DNA of 64,000 nt from Loripinus fragilis. Lineage: Eukaryota > Mollusca > Bivalvia > Lucinida > Lucinidae. Below the pieces are notes generated by a model. It did no database searches, was not told where the DNA came from, and was given only the letters and a program-made list of their open reading frames with translations. This document shows positions 1-9,472 of the stretch, piece by piece; the first letter of the stretch is position 1, and each line of letters opens with the position of its first letter. The position numbers and the translations under genes are program-made. The DNA is taken from the NCBI GenBank assembly GCA_964019695.1, contig OZ026528.1, positions 56,698,495 through 56,762,494 on the forward strand, written 5' to 3'.

Positions 1-437
1 AATTTTTCTCTTATAATTGTCCTCCATCTTGGACGCCATCTTGGATATATCGAAATTCTCAATGATGCCAGAGTGGCATCACTCGGATTTTTCAAGGACA
101 ATGTATGCACTACCAGCATCAACAAAGAAAAAAGTTTAAAATCAAGTTCCAGGTCCCCCTAAAATTCGCCTGAATACTGCCGGACTATAGTCTATGTAGC
201 GGAAGAGCCTGGCTTGAGTCTCGCATTGTCAGAAACCCCCGAAGACAGGGTTCGTCATGACGATGCCCATATTATTATTGCACAAGGCGCATGCTAGTGT
301 AATAAGCAAGTTATTGCAATGGTTTTGTCCGTACGGGCGAAATGCCCGGTTCCAGAAAGTTTTGCCAGAGGGGTCCAACTCTGACGGTGTTTTCAGATAA
401 TGAGGGAGAGAGGATCTTAATACCACTAAAAGTGTGC

Positions 438-499
438 CATCATCGGCCCGCCAGCGAAACGCCATTTAAATAGCGTTTCGCTGGCAGGCCAATGATGGC
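438..499. repeat. Near-perfect palindrome
   Basis: CCAGCGAAACGC and GCGTTTCGCTGG face each other around an ATTTAAAT core, with the pairing extended outward through GGCC and CCATCAT/ATGATGG. It would form a long hairpin; there is no sign of a gene around it. Confidence 0.7.
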
Positions 500-546
500 C
501 CAAAATTGAATGCTGGCTTGGTGTTTCAGGGGTTCTGGACCAGCAG

Positions 547-996
547 TATTCACACCTACCAAACGGTCAGATGCTCAACCGCTGGTTGAGCGAGAAAAAC
601 AATTCGAGTGTCGTCCGGTTGAGATTTCGAGGCGCTAAAACGGTAAAGAAATGGTGCATGTTCATTAAATTGAATACACAGCCCAAAACAACACAAAATT
701 CTACACGTTTATATCTGCTTCTGGTACACTTTCCTCACGCAAAAAGTAAATCTGACAAAAGTAGAAAATTCTCTGAGCTCCTATTTACATCATAAACGTA
801 GGGACCCGTAAGAGGTTGCGTGACATTCCCTGATTTTTTATTCTCTTCCTAGGACAAGAAATATTAATTATAATATACAGAACATGCAGCATTTCTTTAC
901 ATTTTTAGCTCCTCGAAATCTCTACCGGGCGACACTCGAATTGTTTTTCTCGCTCAACCATCGGTTGAGCGTCTGACCGTTTGGTAGGCGTGAGTA
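547..996. mobile_element. Foldback/MITE-like element with terminal inverted repeats of about 95 bp
   Basis: The left end (547-640, starting TATTCACACCTACC) pairs with the right end (about 906-996, ending GGTAGGCGTGAGTA) as a long imperfect inverted repeat. It includes the CTCAACC..GGTTGAGCGAG segment and the CAATTCGAGTGTCG segment. The middle (640-905) shows no transposase-like frame. Non-autonomous DNA transposon is the simplest reading. Confidence 0.7.
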
Positions 997-1433
997 TTGC
1001 TAAGAGATCCTATATTTTTGGGATTTTTCAGAGAGGGGTCCGGACCCCCTGCCCCCCCCCCCCCCCTGGATCCACCATGGGTGATGACCACTAGCTTAAG
1101 CTCGTGGTTTATCTTCCCGTAAAGACGCACAAACCATGCCGCGTGACTAATTTCAGCTACCCAATGTCGACAAGTGAAAAGGTACGAAATGAAGAGCACT
1201 ATAGGACTGTAAAATATCCCAATTAAAAATTTTGTGCCAAGGTTTGTTAGACTTAACCATTTTGCATAGTGACGTGGTTTGCGTTGTAATGGTTTTTGGT
1301 ATTATGTCACAGCTGTCGAATTTGTGACGAAATGACAGTGGAGGCCAACGGAAAACATCTGTATGAGATTTCATTTTTTGTACACACCAAAATACGATTC
1401 TAACACACCTCGCCTATATAGCCAATTGTTAAA

Positions 1434-1706
1434 CTCAGTGATTTATTGGTTGATAAATCACTGCAAGGACTGGGCACGGACCAACGTGACGTCTTTCAGT
1501 CGCCAGTTTGATTTTCATGACTTCAATCATCACAATAGACGGCGTAACGTCGTTTTCACAACTACTTGACGTTCAAAATGTGCGTAAAATGCGCGTTTCA
1601 GTCTGAACATGAGTTGCGGGAAATTCTGACAGTCTGTTCAAGATGGCGGAATCTTTAAAGACTATGAAGATTCGTTCATATTTTTAATCTTTTTGTGTGT
1701 TAGAAT
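1434..1706. repeat. Dispersed repeat, copy 1 (second copy at 7118-7382)
   Basis: Shares with 7118-7382 the series CAGTGATTTATTG..AAATCACTGC, CCAGTTTGATTTTCATGACT, AACATGAGTTGCGG and GATTCGTTCATATTTT in the same order. This copy includes an AAGATGGCGG (YY1-type) string. No coding content. Confidence 0.75.
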
Positions 1707-1713
1707 CGAAATA

Positions 1714-1871
1714 AATTCGCATTGACAGTGATTTGTTGCTTAATATATCACTGTCTGTCTGTCAGTCGTAAGTGGATAAATCATTCGCGCTTCGTGCTCA
1801 TGATTTATTCACTTTAACGACTGACCTCCAGCCAGTGATATATTAAGCAACAAATCACTGCGAGCGCGAAT
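1714..1871. mobile_element. Palindromic MITE-like element
   Basis: A segment of 28 bp starting CAGTGATTTGTTGCTTAATA at 1726 is repeated in inverted orientation at about 1835-1862, with ATTCGC/GCGAAT outside it and a second inverted pair (AAGTGGATAAATCAT / ATGATTTATTCACTT) inside. It abuts the dispersed repeat at 1434-1706, which uses the same CAGTGATTT end. Confidence 0.7.
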
Positions 1872-2567
1872 CTCTTTCTTAAATAACGTCATTTTGGGAG
1901 GCTGACGTAACATCAAAGATAGACCTTACGGAGTATTCAAAATGCTTTTGCGCGAAAGCAGTCGGCAAAAGCACAATAAGATAGGGATATTCAAAGAGGC
2001 ATATACTTCTCTGCTTCCTAAAATTGTATAGCAGTAAGTTCTCTATGTGGAACTCACCAAATCCTTCAAAATGATATATAACATGTCATGGCCATTTGAA
2101 GTTTCTGTTTTTCATTACTGGAAATATAGCGTAAAATAGCACTTTTTTCAGCGTTATATGTTGTTTCATTTTAAAATTGACCAGTTTGCACATTAAATTT
2201 TGAAAACATGTCATATTCAATCATTTGGAGATGCCATTGTTAGTAAAGTGTTGCACATATTGGATACCAAATGGTAAAACACTTCAAGAAATATTGCAAT
2301 GATAAAATTTGGTGTAATTTTAAAAATACTATACCGTTATGAAAATGTCATTTTATACCACCTACACTCAAGCTACATTATTTGAGCACCGATCTGACAA
2401 AAGGGTCCTTCGGGCATTTTAGCAGTTTTTGTGTAATCAAAATTTCAAAAACGTCTAAATTTTCAAGATTTTGCATGTTCTTACAATAGGGTCAAATTGC
2501 TTCTAACATGTAATACAATCAAAGACGCAAATAGTTCTGATAAAATTAAGTGATACATATAATGTAT

Positions 2568-2581
2568 GTTGCCATGGCAAC
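2568..2581. promoter_or_regulatory. Perfect palindromic RFX X-box motif
   Basis: GTTGCCATGGCAAC matches the optimal palindromic RFX binding site. It has no gene beside it in the window, so its role is unknown; such sites also occur inside repeats. Confidence 0.35.
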
Positions 2582-2782
2582 AGCTCTGCATATGGACTAT
2601 ACATTACCTTTAAAACAGGGTACCTTGTTTCAAATGCTTTTGTAAACACGGGATGAGCGTATGTGGGCTATTTGTGCAGTCTTTGCAATTGCATACACAT
2701 CAAATTTACAGAAACATGGAGCATTCTTGAAATATTGCTCCTGGCATCTTTGTTTTAGCGTCATATGTTAGCACAATGGTGT

Positions 2783-2820
2783 TGACGTCAGAACGTCATT
2801 AACAACGTTAAGTGACGTCA
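2783..2820. promoter_or_regulatory. Paired CRE palindromes
   Basis: TGACGTCA occurs at 2783-2790 and again at 2813-2820, 30 bp apart, with an ACGTCA half-site between them. This is the CREB/ATF consensus. No transcript start is evident nearby. Confidence 0.35.
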
Positions 2821-5800
2821 TGTTTAAAACGCATCAGCTATACGAGTTCAAACGCTCATATCTTTGTTATTTGTAAAGATAAACTCTTCAAATTTTCTGT
2901 AATTGTTCACAACAGCTAGGTCTTACTTTCTCTGTAAATACCTCACTTTTGACTTTTATTGCCAGAAGGTCCCTTCTGTCAGATCTTGGCTCATTTTGAT
3001 TAAAGATTCAATCATCTGGTGGTTATTATAATTGCGTCATATAATGAACCCAACAGTGCCAGAAAATTCATATATGTGTGCCTAAAAGAAACATATATTA
3101 AAATGCTAGTCAGTTGATTTTTTTGTATTTGTGTAGTGTCCGTAGCCCCAATTTTCAGCTTACTTTTATCGATAGATGTGTATATGTATTTTCATATCCT
3201 TGCTTTCTCTATTGCATATGGTGACATTAGCAAATTAATAACAGTTCCAGACAGCTGCACTACTTAACTTCCGTGGCCTCTGGTCTACAATTTTTTTCCG
3301 GACCCCCATAGTGTCCGTAGGCCCTCCAATGTTTCACTAGTTTTGGACACATAAACAAGCCCTTTTTCCCTTTTTGGAACATAGCTATACAAAGTGAACC
3401 AAGAGGCGTTTTCAGATATCTTAAGTTTTCACTATGTGATTCAAGCAGTGAACTGCTTTTCTTAGGGAACACATGAGGAGCTCAAGACCCATCTGTTGGG
3501 CATACATTATATTTAGTTGTTCATTTTTTGCATTTATATCATCATTCCAGACTGAAACAAGAACTTGGATTAAAGTACTTGAGATTGAACTACCATTGTT
3601 TTCAATTTTCCTTACACGGACACTACCATTTGGCCTTAGCTGTAAATATTAGCCGATTTCCCAGTAATGTATAAACCACAAGAAACAACATCTAAAAAGG
3701 ATGTAAGCAAAACTATTTAAAGAATATAACAGCAAATGAGTAGGTACAGAACGATTATAAAGACATACAAAGTAACATATGAAATCAGATGCAGCCAAAA
3801 TGAGGATCGATTGATGTGAATGTTTACAAAAAAAAAGGAAACAGAATGACAAAGCAGTGGCAGAGGTAAGCAAAACGCAAACAAGAGCACTGCAAGTAGT
3901 GCAAAATATGTACTTGTTTTATGTTACTAAGATGATTAAAAATGGTATACTCGTTAGAGATACTTGTAGGACATACAGTTTAAGCTATAAAGTCTGCTCC
4001 TGGCACAAATAATACATTTTACTTTCTTGTTGTTACAATGCTTCTCTTTAACTTTATATATATATACAACACTTACTTCTGAAAAACAATTCAGGCCAAG
4101 GTGGCCCCATTCTATAAGTTCAGAAGTTTAAAATTAATGTATGAATTATAATGCTCAACTTTATATGATCTTTAATTTGATATGCTTTATGACCTATTTC
4201 TGAAAATAAAATGATAATTGGCCCTTTATCCCATCCCTAAAACCTATCTGAGAGGCACAAAGGCATAACTGTGGCTGACAAGTTCTAATCTCCCTGCCCC
4301 TCACTTTGATATGCACTAATATCACCATTTTCTGATAGCTTGGATGTCTATCCCCTTGTACTATCCACTAAGGTTATTTAAAAGGCACAGAAACGTTGTT
4401 ATTTGGCTTGCATGTTAATCTACCCTGTCCTTCAATTAACATGACATACTTCTGAAGAGTTGATTTTGACACCTAACCCATCCTTAAAGTACACCCAAAG
4501 AATATGAAACAGTTGGATTGATAGTCAATTATATGTACATGTATGTTAAATTTCTATTGCTTCTTTATCAGCATACCATTTTTGAATTTGACTCATAAAT
4601 TAAACGTTTTATACAGCTGACCCCCTTTCCAAGTTTCTTGGCAAAGGACAGTGCTTATTATATCAATAAGAAAATTGGAAAGTTTCTACCAATGATATAC
4701 TTTGATAAGCAAAAGCTGATATTCTTGTTAATATTAGACATGTTAAATAATATAGACTCTTCTTTTTGCATTATCACCTTATTTGGCAAGTCAATCACGA
4801 TAACTCTTAATAAAATGCATTTGACTGTAAAATCGGTATAATATTGTTGCCTGCGTCAGTCTTACTATCCACAAAGTCTCAACTTACGAACTATCCACAA
4901 AGTCTCAGCTTAAACAAACATAGACTGAACAGAGGTTATCAGAAATGAATTAAACCCCAGGGATATAGCTCTTGATGTTGAATGATTGACTGAAGCTCAA
5001 AGTGTAAAATTCCATGTTTATCATTTTGCTGTACAGAAAATAAAATGTTTTCTAAATAAAGCTTTCCCACCTGTAAATTGTTTAAATGTTACATGTTACT
5101 GGCTATTTTCAATCAGATTTTAGACAAGTGTTTTTGTCGCATCAGCATTCAAGTATAGTAATTCACTTAAATAACGGCAATACACTACAAACTGAACATG
5201 TATACATACATGTTCATGTATAAGATATTTACACTTCTTATTTTCTGCATTTTAAGCTCATGAAATGTTTGCAAACTAGATGTAAACAGCCAAAAACAGA
5301 CTAGAAGTTACAATCAGTTTATGCAGGACCATAAAACAATCTACCTAGGCACCCACTAGCATTGAACTTTTACACTTGCCCAGAGGAATTTGAGCCCTCA
5401 TACTTGAAATGATAGTACATAACAGCCTGAAATACAGTCATTTTATCCCCTTTCAAGCATATGTTAATACAACAAAACATGAAATTCCAGTAAAACTAGT
5501 TTTGATTTCATTGTGTATGTCCTTCAGAGCAATATTTTAGAAAACCTGCAGTGATATTCTGTTGTAACAAAGGAGTAGTGTCCGTAGCCCTGAGGCAACA
5601 TTAATAGATTCTTAAGACTTCTTACAATAATTATCGTGTTATAAACCACATCATTATGATGATTTAAATTGAAAGCTATAGACATCAAAGTAAGTAAGGG
5701 TGCAAAGATCAGGAATCGATACAATCAAGTATCACACCTGACCCAAGATACCAATGGGAAATTGACAACTCACAGAATGCACCACAAACGAGAGCCAAGA

Positions 5801-7117
5801 GGTCAGCCCTTTCCAAGCAGGTGACCACAAGGCACATATAAACAGACGTGCACAGAGGCATAGTAAACACAAGACAGATAAAAACATCAAATTTCCACAA
5901 AAGAAGTACCGCCTTGGAACGGTCAGTAAAATATTTTACTGGAGGGCTTAAACCGGTTTCACGGCGCCAACCTCACCCTTAATTCAGATGTGGATCAACA
6001 AACATAGATACTAGGTTTGCATGAAACCCCTAACTTATTAATGCATCATCTCCTAGAACATATAAATCAAGATGTAACAAGGAGATAAAGCAAAGATAAG
6101 GACTCAACAGTAAATAAAACTGAATACCAGAGCAAAAGAAATCCAACAGTATAAAGTCTTATACAATGTGAACTCTTCTACATCTACAGAGATTGAGATT
6201 TTTTTTATTATGTATTTATTCCAATCCCCTATTTGATGGTAAAAAGTAAGAAGAAAATTCAAAATATGAAAAGAGAATCTTCTTTTTGCCTTGAATGTCA
6301 TGGCTTGTACTTATGAACCACCAGTTTACAAAAAGACTAGTCCATTTACTAAAATTGGCAAAAAACGCTATATCTATAGCATAACGTGACATGTAGTGTC
6401 CGTAGCCCTATTTGCGTACAAATGAAAAATATCATTTTGTGAAAAAAGCAGTCGGTCCAAAGGTTGGAAAACTTTTTTTAAGTAATAAAGATGAAGTCTG
6501 GTATCAGAAGAAAATTCCTCAGCATAGCTAGCCTGTAAGTAAATATATCTTTTTTACAAAAGATACCATCAGTATAATAAAATATGTACATTTTTCAGTT
6601 TTACTGCATTTCTAAAACAATTATTTAGTTTTTGAAAATGGTGTGAAATATTTTAAAAAGTACTGACAAGGATTAAGGATTTAACTTACAAAAATATAAT
6701 GTTACATCGTTTTTTAGGAGTTTTATACATGCTATACTTTTATATGGTAGTGTCCGTAGCCCTCTGCCTCTTATCATGGTAAAAACTCAATATTTCAAAC
6801 ATGGAGAAAATCAAATCGAAATCCCTTTAACGTCGTATGTATGATATATCAAACAAATAGTCTACACCAAAAATAAGTGATTTTGAAAACTTATTTATTT
6901 TACTAAAAGTGAAACAAACTATCCCTATCTGATTATGTTTTTGCCGAGTGTATTTGTCCTAAAATAAATATAAAGATCACATAACTGCACAGCTTTCAAT
7001 AGGCCACAACTAAGCGCATCTGAAGTATATTTTGGTGAAGGAAAATTGCAAACGTTTTTAAAGGGAGTAGACCTTTGTTATTACGATCGCCTACTAGTTT
7101 GGCCAATGGATAAATTC

Positions 7118-7382
7118 AGTGATTTATTGTTTGACAAATCACTGCACGGACTGGCGTGACGGCATTCGGTGGCCAGTTTGATTTTCATGACTTTATCTAT
7201 TACATAGAGCCCTGTAACGTTGACAACAAACGGAATAACATCGTTTTTACAACTAATGGTTGTTCAAATGCGTTTCAGTCCAAACATGAGTTGCGGAAAA
7301 TTCTAACATTCTGTTCAACATAGCGGAATCGTTATAGACTCTGTAGGATTCGTTCATATTTTCAAACTTTATGTGTGCACTG
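7118..7382. repeat. Dispersed repeat, copy 2 (see 1434-1706)
   Basis: Diverged copy of the 1434-1706 sequence in the same orientation, beginning CAGTGATTTATTG. It is directly followed by a SINE at 7384. Confidence 0.75.
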
Positions 7383-7383
7383 G

Positions 7384-7548
7384 CAATCTTTCAGTTATGT
7401 AGGGACGGTACTTCCTGGGTTGAACCAGTACTAGGCTAGGATTAATGTGTCTTGCTCAAGGACACAACGCAGTGACGCCGATGAGGCTCGAACCTGCAGC
7501 CCCTCGGTCTCGAGCCAAGCACTCTACCACTAAGCCACTGCGCTCGGT
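7384..7548 (-). mobile_element. tRNA-derived SINE (family 1), body and head
   Basis: The minus strand carries a tRNA-like head with an A box (TGGCTTAGTGGTAGAGTG) and B box (GGTTCGAGCCT). The shared body follows, with GTGTCCTTGAGCAAGACACA and TGGTTCAACCCAGGAAG. The poly(TCAAA) tail of other copies is missing here. Confidence 0.85.
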
Positions 7549-7550
7549 AT

Positions 7551-7915
7551 TTTGATCCCATTTAAATGCATTAGGAAGCAAAATTGACCTTGACATTAAG
7601 TAGGTCACGGCCAACCTAACAAACTGGGTAGGCACCACATCCCCAATGCTACATACCAAGTCCCAAGGTCATCGGCCTTCTGGTTCTGGAGAAGAATATT
7701 TTTAAATGGTTTTTATCATATGTGGGCTTGGCGGCCATCTTGGTCATGTGACCAGGACCTTTTGAACAAACTTTCGTTCCCGCTTCTAAAAGAGTCTTCA
7801 CATGAAATTGCAGTTTAATTGGCCCAGTAGTTTCAGAGGAGAAGATGTTTAAAAATGTGGACGGACGGACGACAAACGCCGGAGTGACTGGTATACTATT
7901 GGCTCATGAGCTAAA
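7551..7915 (+). repeat. Dispersed element end, same family as 27164-28443
   Basis: Shares TTTAAATGCATTAGGAAGCA, CCCCAATGCTACATACCAAG, GCGGCCATCTTGGTCATGTG and the terminal GTGACTGGTATACTATT..GAGCTAA with the larger element at 27-28.4 kb. Includes a GGACGGACGGACG stretch. Confidence 0.75.
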
Positions 7916-8063
7916 CAAGGAACCTGTGCAAAATGCATTAGTTTCATAGTGTGTACATTTCTTATGGCTGCATACTTCACTGTGGTAATGCCACCACGGC
8001 AATTTGGGGTTCGTCATCTACTCCGGCGCTATACATGTAGTAAAATTTCCTTCAAATAAAGGC

Positions 8064-8273
8064 TGGGAGCGCAGTGGCTCGGTGGTAGAGTGCTTGACTC
8101 GAGACCGAGAGGCCTCGGGTTCGAGCCTCACCGGCGTCACTGCGTTGTGGTCCTTGAGCAAGACACATTTATCCTAGCTTATTACTGGTTCAACCCAGGA
8201 AGACCCGTCCCTGTTTAACTGAAAAATTGTTGATGGAACGTAAAGAATCAAATCACACAAAACAAACAAAAAA
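8064..8273 (+). mobile_element. tRNA-derived SINE (family 1), essentially full length
   Basis: The head reads GCGCAGTGGCTCGGTGGTAG (A box) and GGTTCGAGCCT (B box). The body has CCTTGAGCAAGACACA, TGGTTCAACCCAGGAAGACC and GATGGAACGTAAAGAATCAA, with an A/C-rich CAAA tail. This is the best template in the window for the family. Confidence 0.88.
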
Positions 8274-8747
8274 TGAGAATTTTCGAATAGGTTTGCTTCG
8301 AGATTGCATCCGTTAGTTAACAGCCTCTCTGTTGTTTTGCCTAAACAGATTTTAAATGTGTTTTTGAACTAGCAGTTATATTAAAAAACTGTCAATTACG
8401 GTTTAGTCATACTTTTACGGTTTTGTCAGCGATTAATTATCACGATGACAAAATCTTAATTAGTTATTTCATGCCTAGACATCAAACGTTAAAGTTTTCA
8501 TATAATTTTAAAGCTAAAAGATACAATGTGAATTTGATGAACAAAAATCAATCGGACCCTAAGCATTTTGGGGCGTTTATCTGTGATTAAGTGAAGAAAT
8601 TGAACATGGTGAGAAAGTTACCTTAACACTGGAATTAGCGACGAAACCCAAATTGCCGTAGTGGTATGACCACAGTGTACTTATCCAACTTTGCGATAAA
8701 CACTATGATGGTACTACCAACATGATATGAAAGAGATAATTTTGGCC

Positions 8748-8970
8748 TCGGAGCCCCGTTTTGAGGGTTTTCGAAATATTGAGACACAAACCAGTTTCCT
8801 CAGCTTCAGAAACTAGCTATAAAATTTAACTTTCATCAGTAGCTAGGTTAGATACGATTCTTTCCAATATGCTAATAACAAAGGCGCTGATCAATCTGCG
8901 TGGAAGCGCAGGCTAGTCTGCACCTTTGTTGTTTGCAACCCCCGAAGACAGGTTTTCTCAGTCGAGGCCC
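8748..8970. mobile_element. MITE-like element, family with GAAGACAGGTTTTCTC ends (copy 1)
   Basis: Homologous over its length to 12120-12347, including the CAGCT.CAGA.ACTAGCTA segment, GATCAATCTGCGTGGAAGCG and the right end CCCCCGAAGACAGGTTTTCT. The left end is eroded (TTGAGGGTTTTCGA). A solo end of the same family lies at about 228-275. Confidence 0.65.
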
Positions 8971-9194
8971 ATTAATAGCCTGTATCCAGAATTAGGTACA
9001 AGCTGGCATATGCGTAAGGCAAAGATTCATACTTGGGTGAAAGTTGGAAATTTCCGAAGTCCTGAACGTTCAAAATTTTAATCTTAAAACTTGCAGTATG
9101 CCAACTTAATATCAACAATTTCAAGATTAAATGGTCAATTGTCCTTAGAAGACTGTAAGCAAATCAGACACGCTAATATAAGCTCCTTAATTCA

Positions 9195-9270
9195 GCATTT
9201 TGAGGATGACTTTCTGTGGAAAGTCATCCTCAAAATCCTGAATTCAGGAATAATCCTGAATTTTTTTATC
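9195..9270. repeat. Hairpin-forming repeat
   Basis: AGGATGACTTTC and GAAAGTCATCCT are inverted around TGTG, inside flanks rich in ATTCAGGA/TCCTGAAT. A related copy lies at about 17640-17710, and the preceding sequence (9085-9150) matches 16865-16940, so this is an interspersed repeat rather than a gene. Confidence 0.6.
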
Positions 9271-9472
9271 CATGTTCATATCAGTCTGAGCATCTGCACA
9301 GTCTGACCCAAGTCTTAGTTTTCCACTTGAAGAATTTTTTGTACCTTGGTTACCCATAGAGCACAAAGAGAAGACTGATCAGACTGCATGGATGCACAGA
9401 CTGATCTGTGTCTTCACTGGTGCACCACACCAAGATGTATCTTTTACTGGATGGCTAATTGTTTATTTTAAG

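Larger units (their letters stand above)
1876..7110. other. No gene recognised; unique-looking AT-rich sequence
   Basis: Only short ORFs (below 75 codons) without recognisable domains occur on either strand. Notable contents are an X-box palindrome (2568-2581), two CRE palindromes (2783-2820) and five copies of TAGTGTCCGTAGCCC between 3134 and 6762. A transcribed non-coding gene cannot be excluded. Confidence 0.5.

Noticed and set aside
8064..8140. tRNA gene
   Set aside because: A and B boxes are present, but the sequence continues into a shared body and a CAAA tail, and copies are scattered in the window. It is a SINE head, not a tRNA gene.
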